DNA of 25,417 nucleotides from Prasinococcaceae sp. CCMP 1430 (lineage: Eukaryota; Prasinodermophyta; Palmophyllophyceae; Prasinococcales; Prasinococcaceae). The notes under the pieces are model-generated. The model was not told where the DNA came from. It ran no database searches and saw only the letters and a list, made by a program, of their open reading frames with translations. The position numbers were made by a program, and so were the translations under genes. This document shows, in pieces, positions 1 through 8,705 of the stretch (its first letter is position 1; each line of letters opens with the position of its first letter). The stretch covers positions 171,503 through 196,919 of the forward strand of contig RQSC01000011.1 of assembly GCA_013416795.1 (NCBI GenBank), read 5' to 3'.

Positions 1-319
1 CGCTGCGCGCGTGCGCGCCGCGCACCCGCGCGTCGCCTGCGCGGCGCGCAGCAGCGGCCTGCGTTTTTTGGGTTGAAATTCTCGAGAAATGCGGGCGGAA
101 AAAAGCGGGCGGCCGGCGCCCGCTGCGCCCTCGCCCCTGCTCGAGCTCGCCCACGCTCGCGCGCATGCTCCCGCTAACAGCTGTCGCCGCCTCCTACCCC
201 CCCCCCCCTCCTCCCCTCCCCTTCCCACCCCCGTGCTCACGCTCACGCTCTCACCCCCTCGGCTGGTCGCCCGCTGTACCCGCCAACGCGCTCGCGGGTG
301 ACCGCCCCCGGACGAGCAG
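1..319 (+). other. Upstream non-coding segment, probably intron of the USP gene
   Basis: No convincing coding exon is visible here on either strand. The segment holds a short AT-richer patch around 60-110, then pyrimidine-rich sequence with a long C run around 195-235. It ends in CAG at 317-319, directly before the homologous USP coding sequence, so I read it as intron ending in a splice acceptor. The USP catalytic Cys box (GNTC-type motif) was looked for and not found. An Asn-Ser-Cys triplet near 174-182 lacks the rest of the box. Confidence 0.5.
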
Positions 320-2239
320 GCGCTGAACGCCGTGCCCGCGTTCCGGCAATACATGCTCTCGAAGGAGACGGTCGCGCTTGTTGCGCGTGCGCGCAAGCTG
401 CGCGGCCTGCAGGAGCAGGCGCCGGCGGCGGCGGCGCTGCGCATCGGGGGGGCGCGCGAGGGCGGGGGCAGCGACGGGATGAGCGCGTTCCGCGGCGGGG
501 CGGCGCCGTCGCTCCGCACGCGGCGCGGCGCGGCGGCGATGGCCGAGGCATTGGCGGTTGGCAAGGCCGAACCGATCGCGGCGGAGGTGCAGGCGCTCCT
601 CGAGGCCATCTGGAGCGGGCGCGAGTCGGTGTACGACCCCATGGACCTGCTGCGTTCCGTGTGGACTGCGCTGCCGCACTTCGCCGGACGAAACCAGGAG
701 CAAGACGCGCACGAGTTTCTGCAGTGCGCGCTGGATGCCATCAGCAGGGAGCTGCGTGGGGAGACCTCCACGGGGTCAAAACGGCCGCACTCGGAGCTCG
801 AGCCCGGGATCCAGGTGGTGGATCTCACCGGCGAGGGGGTCGCGCGCCTGCCCGTGATCGTGCCGGCGCCGCGCGGGCGCGTGGGAGCCGTCGATGGGAT
901 GGACGCCTTTGGCGCCGATGCGGGCGAGGATGAGGCGCTCGCAGGTGAGGAGGGCTTCATCGTGACCTCGCGCTGGGGGCCCAAGCGACACGCGCCCGGG
1001 TGCGTGTGCCGCAGCTGCAAGCGTCAGAGACGAGAGCTCCGAGCGGCCACAAAGGCGGCCGCTGGCGCGCTCGCCGCGGCCTCGACGCCCCTGCGCCCGC
1101 CCCAGAAGCCCCGCACAACTCCCACGCGTAGGCTGCTGCCGTCCACCAGGCCCATCGCGCCGCCCGTGCCTCCCGTGGACCCCGCCATACCGGGGGCTCT
1201 GGAGCAGAAACCGACCCTCGCACCTCCGTCCGCGCCGAGGCGAGTGCCTCATGCGATGGAGAGCACCCCACCGCCGCCGTTCGCCGCCAAGCTGCGGGCC
1301 AAGGCCACGACCACGCCACCGCTGTCTCCCACTCCGCGACGCGATCCCATGTTCGCCCTATTCGGCGGCGTCATCCTCAGTCGCACGCGCTGCCGCCACT
1401 GTGGGGCCACTACCGAAAACCGCGAGCCCTTCACGGACCTGAGCATACCCATCCCGCGGGCGATGCGCGCGCCGAGCGCATGCAGCGGGGACACCCTCAA
1501 CAGCGGCGCGGCCGGCGGCATCGGCGGCGGCCTGGCCGCCGACGCCGTCGCCAACATCAACCGCGGCGGGGCCGACGCCACGCTGGGGGGTGTCGCCCTG
1601 GAGGCCTGCCTGCGCGCCTTCTCGAGCAGCGAGGAGCTCGGCGGCGTGCACGGCTACGCCTGCAGCCAGTGCGGCAGCAGCAGCGCCACCAAGGAGACGG
1701 AGATCGTCGAGCTCCCGCAGATCCTCTGCCTGCACCTCAAGCGCTTCGAGTGCATCCCGAGTATGGGTGGTGGCGGAGCGGCTCCTACCGAGACCGCGGG
1801 AGACGAGGCGAATGGCGCAGGCGGGAGCGGCGAGGCAGGCGACCAGAGCGGAGGCGGCGACGGCGCCAGCCGCGGCGACTCCGGCGGTGGCGGCAACGTC
1901 ATCAGCGGCAGCGGCGGGGGGGCGGCGCTCGGGGGCGTGATCGACAAGATCGACACCGCGGTGACCTTCCCGCTCTCGGGGCTGGACGTCGCCCCGCACA
2001 CGAACAGCGAGCGGCTCAAGCAGCGCAGCACGGTGTACGACCTGTGCGCGGTGATCAAGCACCACGGCGAGCGCGCCGACAGCGGACATTACACCGCCAT
2101 GGCGCACAACACGAGCACACGCCAGTGGCTGTCGTTCAACGACCACAAGATCGAGGAGTGCCGCGCCGCGGACGCCGAGAACGCCACCCGCAGCTACATA
2201 TTCTTCTACTCGCGCAGGGCGGATGACCGCGGCGCCTGA
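320..2239 (+). CDS. Ubiquitin carboxyl-terminal hydrolase, USP family (5'-partial)
   Basis: Cysteine protease of the USP family, which removes ubiquitin from proteins. The visible 639 residues start just after the usual Cys box with ALNAVPAFRQYML, the segment that normally follows it. Family landmarks follow in order: QDAHEFL (about residue 127), a Cys-x2-Cys pair in RCRHCG (about 356) with FTDLSIPIP, a second pair CSQC (about 448), LCLHLKRFE (about 469), and the His box SGHYTAMAHN (about 588) with FNDHKI. The order and wording resemble the USP3/22/44/49 group. A long low-complexity insert (about 145-330) contains a Cys triplet in PGCVCRSC, and a Gly/Ala-rich insert (about 480-545) interrupts the C-terminal half. 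The catalytic Cys exon must lie upstream of the window or be lost, so activity cannot be judged. The acceptor at 317-319 is inferred from homology. No ATG is used here. Confidence 0.88.
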   Translation, partial: ALNAVPAFRQYMLSKETVALVARARKLRGLQEQAPAAAALRIGGAREGGGSDGMSAFRGGAAPSLRTRRGAAAMAEALAVGKAEPIAAEVQALLEAIWSGRESVYDPMDLLRSVWTALPHFAGRNQEQDAHEFLQCALDAISRELRGETSTGSKRPHSELEPGIQVVDLTGEGVARLPVIVPAPRGRVGAVDGMDAFGADAGEDEALAGEEGFIVTSRWGPKRHAPGCVCRSCKRQRRELRAATKAAAGALAAASTPLRPPQKPRTTPTRRLLPSTRPIAPPVPPVDPAIPGALEQKPTLAPPSAPRRVPHAMESTPPPPFAAKLRAKATTTPPLSPTPRRDPMFALFGGVILSRTRCRHCGATTENREPFTDLSIPIPRAMRAPSACSGDTLNSGAAGGIGGGLAADAVANINRGGADATLGGVALEACLRAFSSSEELGGVHGYACSQCGSSSATKETEIVELPQILCLHLKRFECIPSMGGGGAAPTETAGDEANGAGGSGEAGDQSGGGDGASRGDSGGGGNVISGSGGGAALGGVIDKIDTAVTFPLSGLDVAPHTNSERLKQRSTVYDLCAVIKHHGERADSGHYTAMAHNTSTRQWLSFNDHKIEECRAADAENATRSYIFFYSRRADDRGA

Positions 2240-2261
2240 CGCCGCGGCTGCGGGCGTCTGT

Positions 2262-2312
2262 GTGCTGCTGCATGCTGCCGCATGCTGCTGTGCGCTGCTG
2301 TGTGCGACGGGG
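2262..2312 (+). repeat. Imperfect GCTGCTG-rich tract in convergent spacer
   Basis: The 165-bp gap between the stops of the USP gene and ATG101 contains repeated CTGCTG, CATGCTG and GTGCTG units. The rest of the gap holds an AT-rich stretch (about 2345-2372, TTCTTCAAAAAATTTTCTTC) that could serve 3'-end formation for either convergent gene. No canonical AATAAA is seen. Confidence 0.4.
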
Positions 2313-2404
2313 CCTCCCGCGACCAGCCGCTGGCAGGCATGCGTAATATGTTCTTCAAAAAATTTTCTTCAGCTCGGCCACCGCACCTTGGCACATGCGC
2401 GCGC

Positions 2405-3222
2405 CTACTGCAGCATGCTCGGCGGGCTCTGCGAGACGAACTTCTTGAGCATGTCCATGCCGAAGCTCGAGTCCGTGGCGGAGGGCGTGGTGATGTCGAA
2501 GGGGAAGCACACGACCTCGGAGCTCACCACGGGCGGCAGGTGGTCCTTGCGCGCGTCGGCGAGCTCGAGCACGCGCTCCATGCAGCGCAGCACGCCCGCC
2601 TCGGCGGCCGCGTGGCGCCGCGCGCGCGCCGCGCCGTCGACGAGCTCGCCCTGCAGGCCGGGGCGCACCACCGACAGCTTCAGGCGCCACTTCTCCCAGT
2701 ACACGCGCTCCTCCGACTTGGAGAACCACACCTGCTTGGTGCGCCGCTCGTAGAAGCCCATCTCCACCGCGAAGGTCGCCGCGGAGGACGCGCCGGCGGC
2801 GCCCCCGCCCTGCGCAACACCCCACGTCAGCGCCTGTGCGTGCGGTCGAGACGCGCGTGCGGGAGACGCACACACACGCGCGCGCGCGCACACGCACACG
2901 CACGCACGCACACACACTCAGGCTCTCGCTCGCGCTCGCTTGCGCGCGCGCGCAGGGTCCGTACTCTGGCCAGCTTGGCGACCGTCTGCTCGAAGGCCTT
3001 GCAGCACTTGGCGATGCGCTCCTCGACGAGCTCCTCGCCCGCGGCGTCGCCCACCGTGGCGTAGCTCACCCCCTCGAAGAGCTCGCTGGGCACGTCGCGG
3101 GGGCGCGCGAGGCCGAGCGCGCGCTGGAAGAGCACCGTGTGCAGCACGCAGCGCAGCGCCTCGCGCAGCTCGTACGGCTCGAGCTCGAGCTCGGGCAGCT
3201 CGAACACCTCGCACGTCGACAT
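2405..3222 (-). CDS. ATG101: Autophagy-related protein 101 (ATG101), HORMA-fold subunit
   Basis: ATG101 is the HORMA-fold partner of ATG13 in the ULK/ATG1 complex that starts autophagosome formation. Two exons: 3222-2965 (start ATG at 3222-3220, MSTCEVFELP) and 2833-2405 (stop TAG). The intron 2964-2834 begins GTACGG, ends GCACAG, is phase 0 and is filled with GT/CG alternation. The spliced protein is 228 aa; human ATG101 is 218. Family segments: REALRCVLHTVLFQRALG (early helix), EERIAKCCKAFEQTV, then FYERRTKQVWFSKSEE with YWEKWRLKLSVV, where metazoan proteins carry the WF finger, and a C-terminal HLPPVVSSEVVCFPFDI segment. The Pro between Trp and Phe of the WF finger is absent. An alternative acceptor (GCGCAG, 12 codons further in) would shorten the linker without changing frame. 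Strong identification from several conserved blocks. Confidence 0.9.
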
Positions 3223-3817
<595 letters not shown>

Positions 3818-6081
3818 GTGCGCTGCGGCGGCGCCGGCGCCACAGCGTGCGGGGTGGTGGTGATGTGTGTGGGGGAAGGAGCTGTTGGTGGTGGGGTTGC
3901 GGTGGCGGCGGCGGCGGCCGTGGCGGCGCTCGCGCTCGGGGTGGGGCTGGGCTCGGCGGCCGCAAACGAGGAGGGGCCGCCGCTCGTTGTGGTCGCCGAT
4001 CGTGTCTTGGTTGCCGCGAGCGGTCGCGCCGCCGATGTGCGCGCATTGAAGCCCGCCGCAATCGAGGTGAACGCCGACGGCACCATCGAGCGCGTTGCGC
4101 GCGGCGAGCGCGCCATCGGCACCGTGCTCTCCAAGGCGCGTCGTGCCAACGTGTACGTAAGGCGCCGGCGCGCTTCCACGCGTTCGCGCGTGCGGCCCGC
4201 AGCACGCTGACACAGCCACGCGCGTGCCACGTTGCCTTCCCTTCCCCTCCTCCCTCGTCCCGCATTGAAACTGCCTCCAACATCTCGCCGCTCCGTGTCG
4301 GCGAGCACAGCCGCGTGATTGACGTGCGAGCCACAAGCGCAGTAGTCTACCCGGGACTTGCCGACTACCACACGCACGTGGTGGCGGGCGGCATGCTCCT
4401 CACGGGCCGGAAGGTCGATCTGAGCGGCGTTTCGACGAAGACGGAGTTCGTCGCCGCCGTCAAGGATGCTGCCGGAGCGCTCGAGCCCGGAGAGTGGATG
4501 CTCGGCGGCGGCTGGGACGCATCGGCGTTCGCTGCCGGCGAGGGGCCGAAGCGAGCGTGGCTGGACGGTGCGCTCGGCAGCAGCGTGCCCGCGCTGCTGC
4601 ACTCGCACGACATGCACTCGGCGGTGGCGAGCAGCGCCGCGCTTGACGCCGCAGGCGTGGATGATGGTGCGGTGGACCCACCTGGCGGAAGTTACGCTCG
4701 CGACAGCTACGGCCGCCTCACCGGCGTCCTGGTAGACGAGGCCGCGGCCCATGTGCTTTCGTTCGCACCGCCCGCACCCCTCACCGCGCGCTTGGAGGCC
4801 GCTCACGCCGCCTCGCGCGCCGCTGCCAAGGTGGGTGCCACGCTGCTGTGTGACATGACAGACATCTCAGTCCCGCAAGAGATGGCCTTCGCCGATCTGC
4901 AGGACGTGTACGCCAGCGCCGCCTCGCAGTCGCTGCTCTCGACGCGCGTTTTCGCCTACGCTCCGCTTTCGCAGCGCGCAAAGCTGGCTGCCCTCGTCAA
5001 GTCAAAGGGCTACACAGACTCCACCGGCATGGTGAGCTGGGGCGGCCTCAAGGCCTTCTTTGACGGCAGTCTGGGGTCGCGCAGTGCGCTCTTTGACGCG
5101 CCATACGAAGGTGAGGATGCTGAGGAAGGGAACGCGGGCCTCAATGTCACCTCGATCGCACATATCAAGGCCGAGGCGCGCGCAGGTGCCGAGGCGGGGC
5201 TGTCTCTGGCGGTGCATGCGATCGGGGACAAAGCAGTGCGCGAAGTGTCGCGCTCGCTCCGGCTCGTGCGCACGCCGCCGGCGCACACGGGGTGTGGCAT
5301 TGTGGACAAAGGCACGCACCGCGTGGAGCATGTGCAGCACCTTCCACGCGAGTGGGCAAGGGGCCCACACGCCGCCAAGGCCATGCGCGATTCGATGGGC
5401 ACCTTAACTGCCAGTGTGCAGCCGTTGCAGTACTCAGACGACAAGCACGTGCTGGCCCGTGCGGTCGGGGACGAGCGCGCCTCTCACTCCTATGCATTCG
5501 CATCTCTGGCGAAGTCAGCGAGTCGAGTGGCAATGGGGTCCGACTGGCCTATAGCGCAGCTCGATCCACTCGCGGCGATGGCCAGCGCCGTCCTCGAGCG
5601 CGCCGAAGCGGGCGACGGACAGGAGATGGAGTGCGTGCGCGCGTGCGCGCATTTGCGAACGCGTGACGCCGGCCAAATCGCTTTCGCACACCTCCGGGGT
5701 GTGCTCGTGGGTGCTGCCTGCGCGCGCGCTTTCTCGTGGGTTTTCCTGGCCGCGCACGCAGGCGCACACCGATTCGGTGTCCGGGTGTGCGTGCGTAGCT
5801 GACACTCGTGCGCGCTTGCCCCGCGCAGCGTGATTGACGCGATTAGTGGCTCGCTTGCCGTGTCCCTCGCTGGAGGCTCCAACGCCGACTTTATCATCCT
5901 CGACGGTGACCCTGTCGAAGCAATCGATAACGCGACGCGCACGCGGCTGGACACGACGGCGCGTGCACCATACGCACCGCCGAGTATGCCGCACGTGCTC
6001 CAGACATACGTTGGGGGACGCTGCGTCCACGGCTGTGATGCGGATGGCTCTGCGGACGGAGTGACCCACGAAGAGCTTTAA
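3818..6081 (+). CDS. Metal-dependent amidohydrolase, LAF3/YtcJ-like (Amidohydro_3)
   Basis: Predicted TIM-barrel metal-dependent hydrolase; the substrate cannot be inferred. Exons 3818-4152, 4311-5630 and 5829-6081 give 635 aa. Introns are GTACGT...CACAG and GTGCGT...CGCAG, both phase 2. An N-terminal Ala/Val-rich hydrophobic stretch (about residues 25-45) looks like a signal peptide or anchor; ATG at 3863 is an alternative start giving a more typical signal. Family landmarks: LVVVADRVLVA strand, YPGLADYHTH (the H-x-H metal site, about 130), HDMHSAVASSAAL, GGLKAFFDGSLGSR, LAVHAIGDKAV, HRVEHVQH, MGSDWPI (metal-ligand Asp), then NADFIILDGDP closing the beta-sandwich. Between the Asp motif and that last strand the usual ala-rich AYT..AA segment is shortened, so the last junction may be imperfect or a small exon may be missed. 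The stop is 25 bp from the stop of the opposing downstream gene. Confidence 0.85.
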
Positions 6082-6106
6082 CATCTGCGCGGACATTTTA
6101 GTTAAA

Positions 6107-7343
6107 TTAGGCATTTGAGGGCAGCGTGTACACGACATCAGTCCTGCGTTGCCGCGCGCGCACCATAAATGGGGTCAGCGGCGCACAACCGCGCGCGACC
6201 GTCCACGCGCGCACGCGAGCGCACGCGCGTACGGACGCGTTGCATCCTCACCTCGCGACGAACTTGGTCCCCCGCGTGACTGCGCTGCCCTCGTGCACTG
6301 GTGCTCCACCGGCGCGGTACCCGGAGTGGCCCTGCGGAAAGACTAGCACGCAACCTTTTCGCGGCGTGGCGCGCGTCGCTCGCATGGCGTGAGGCGCGGC
6401 GGCGGCGGCCGAGTAAAAGGTGGTGTGGCCGCCGTCGAAGTCCTCGCCGCCGCCGCTGTTCAAGTAGATCAGAAATGTCAGCCTGGAGCGAGCCTTGCCG
6501 CCGCTCGAGTCGAACTTGTACTCCCATTCGCGGCTGACGTTGCCAGCCCCGCTGGGCCCTGCGCCCGTGCCTGACCGTGCGCCGGCTGCGGCGCGCCCAT
6601 CCGCGCGCCCGTTGCTCGCCTCGGCCCCGTTGCCACCACCTCGGCGTTCAACGCCACTCGGCGGCCAGTCGCCGTCCACGTGGGGGCGGTACACAGCCCC
6701 CTGCGTATAACGGTAGATGCGCCACCGCCTGTTGAGCGAGTGCAGCTGCCCACCGTCCGGGGACACGCGCGGCAGCAGCGGTGCGACGCGTTCCCACAGG
6801 CGCTCCTGCACGGCGTCATCTGCGCACCACACGCACGCGTCGATGCCTGCACCAGCTGCGGCCGCCGCGGGCGCTTGGCCCCGCGCGTCCGCGCTGGCAC
6901 CCTCCGCGGCGTCGACCGCCCACCGTTGCCCCGCGGCGGCCTCGCCGCCGTCCCCTTCGACCGTAGGCAGCTCCGGTTCGTCAGGGGTAAAGCCCATCGC
7001 TTTCGCCGCCGCCAGGAGCGCGTCGCACTCCGCTGGGGCTAGCACGCCGCTCAGTAGCATCGCGCCGTCCACCTCGGGCCAGTCGTGGCGCGCCGCCACC
7101 ACCGGCGTGGCGCGTTCGCCGCCCTCGGCGAGGGCCACCGGCGCGGCGCCGCGCTTGGGCGTGGCGTACACAACCAGGTCGTGCCGGTTACGCGGGCGGC
7201 GCTGCCAGCCGGGTTGCCGTAGCACTGGCACGTACCAGCCCCGCCCATCGGCGTCGTCGCTTGAGCCAACGCCAACGCCACGCTCTTCGCCGCCGCCGCC
7301 GCCGCATTCGCCTCCGTTGTCGCACGCCGTGCCGCTGCCACTG

Positions 7344-7374
<31 letters not shown>

Positions 7375-8647
7375 TCCCGTCCTGCCCAACTTCGCCACCC
7401 CCTCCGCCACCATGGTCCGCGCCCACGCCCGCGGCGGGATCGAAGGGTGGCAGCTCCTCACACCCGCGCGCCCCCGCCTCCAGCGCCTCGGGGGGCGCTG
7501 CGCCCGCGCGCGCGGCGAGCAGGCACGCCAGGCGGCGCAGCGAGCCCTCGCGGTCGCCCGGCGCGTCGCAGGCGCGCACGAGTAGCAGCCACGAGAGCTC
7601 GTCGGCGCCGCACGCGGGCTTGAAGTCCCCGCGAGCGCAGCGCGACGCGAGGGTGAGCGCCGCCGCCGCAGCGCCGGGAGAGCGCTCGCACTCGCGCACG
7701 CACGCGATGGCGGCGCAGCGCACGGCGACGGGGCCAGGCGCCATCGCAGTGGCGCCCGCTGCCGTCGCGGCCTCCATCTCCGTGAGCAGCCCCAGCGCGT
7801 CGGCGGAGCGCCCCCCGCGCGCGCACGCGGCGACGGCCGCCGTGTACGCGCGTGCATCTGCTGCGCCGGCCGCACGCGCGCGGCCGAGCGCTTCCAGCGC
7901 CTGGCCAGCCCGCCCCGCGCGCGCACAGGCGGAGATAGCCGCCGCCCACTCAGCGCCCGTCGGCGCCGCCGCTGCAGCGTCCTCACCCAGCCCCTCCGCA
8001 GCGTCTGCCAGCTCGCCCACGGCATCCAGCGCCTCACGCCAGCGGCCGGCGTCGCGCAGCACAGCCAGTAGCGCTGCGTTTAGCACGCCACCCGCGCGCG
8101 CGCCGCCCGTGGTCGCGCCTGCGTTGACGCCGATACCCGCGGCTCGTGCACGCCTGCGCGCACGCGCGTGTGGAGGGGCGCACGCAGCAGGTGCGCGCGC
8201 GTGTGTGCGTCAGCCGGAGCCTGAAGGGAGGGGCCTGACGGCGCGTTCCGTCTCGCGCGGTCTATGCGCGCGTGCGCACCTCCATACTCGTAGCGCGTCG
8301 CGCCATCGCTCGTGCGCGCGCTGCCTGCACGCCTTGAGCGCGGCGGCGTACGCGCCCTCGGCGCCCGGCAGGTCGACGGCAGGGACGCCCACGCGCAGGT
8401 CCTCCTCCATCGCGCCGAGCGCCGCCCAGATTGCCGCCATCACGCCAGGTGCGGGGCCCGCGCCATGTGTGTTCCGTGCGGGGGAGGGCTCGCCGCTGGC
8501 GGCGCCGCAGGCGGCGTTGGCGTCGGTGTTGGCGGTGGGGGCGGCGATGGCCTCTTCGGCGTTATCGTCGGCGGCGTGCCTGCGTATGGCGGCGGCGTAC
8601 GCGGCGCCACGTGCCGCGGGCAGGCGCCGCTCGGCGCGCGCACGCAT
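6107..8647 (-). CDS. PPR-repeat / 2-oxoglutarate-Fe(II) dioxygenase fusion protein (5' end uncertain)
   Basis: Exons 8647-8280, 8153-6252 and 6143-6107 give 768 aa from the ATG at 8647. Introns are GTGCGC...GCGCAG (phase 2) and GTGAGG...ACGCAG (phase 2). The N-terminal half has pentatricopeptide-like helix pairs: WRDALRVWRRARAAGI, LNAALLAVLRDAGRWREAL, WAAAISACARAGRAGQALEAL and YTAAVAACARGGRSADALGLL. After a Gly/Ser linker comes a dioxygenase domain: WRIYRYTQGAVYRPHVDGDWPPSG with the H-x-D iron ligands, SRLTFLIYLNSGGGEDFDGG, FPQGHSGYR, and PVHEGSAVTRGTKFVAR with the distal His and a Lys in the 2OG position. The 37-nt last exon adds TDVVYTLPSNA, restoring the family's usual KYVxRTDVxY ending. 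Upstream of 8647 the frame stays open for PHELLAR and then meets TGA next to a CAG, so an earlier exon probably lies toward the N at 8705. The domain pairing suggests organellar RNA work coupled to oxidation; that function is inference. Confidence 0.82.
7327..7375. repeat. GCC/GCT trinucleotide tract inside the PPR-dioxygenase gene
   Basis: A near-perfect run of GCCGCTGCC units on the + strand encodes, on the - strand, the Gly-Ser-Gly-Gly linker separating the PPR half from the dioxygenase half. It is an in-frame low-complexity coding repeat. Confidence 0.75.
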
Positions 8648-8704
8648 GCGCGCGAGCAGCTCGTGGGGTTGCGCGGCCTGTCATCGCTCGCAGTCGAGCA
8701 GGCG

Positions 8705-8705
8705 N
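8705..8705. other. Ambiguous base N, probable collapsed assembly gap
   Basis: A single N sits exactly where the 5' ends of two divergent genes should be. The helicase to the right has no clear in-frame initiator close by, and the PPR-dioxygenase to the left appears to need another 5' exon. This fits a gap of unknown length written as one N better than a single miscalled base. Confidence 0.55.

Noticed and set aside
174-190. Asn-Ser-Cys in the upstream segment as the USP catalytic Cys box
   Set aside because: The residues following (Arg-Arg-Leu-Leu-Pro) do not match the box, and the segment is intron-like.
6717-8645. Plus-strand open frame running into the helicase from 6717
   Set aside because: It is the antisense of the PPR-dioxygenase exons, Ser/Ala/Arg-rich with no domain, and remains open only because of GC-rich codon composition. 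The real helicase homology begins after 8706.
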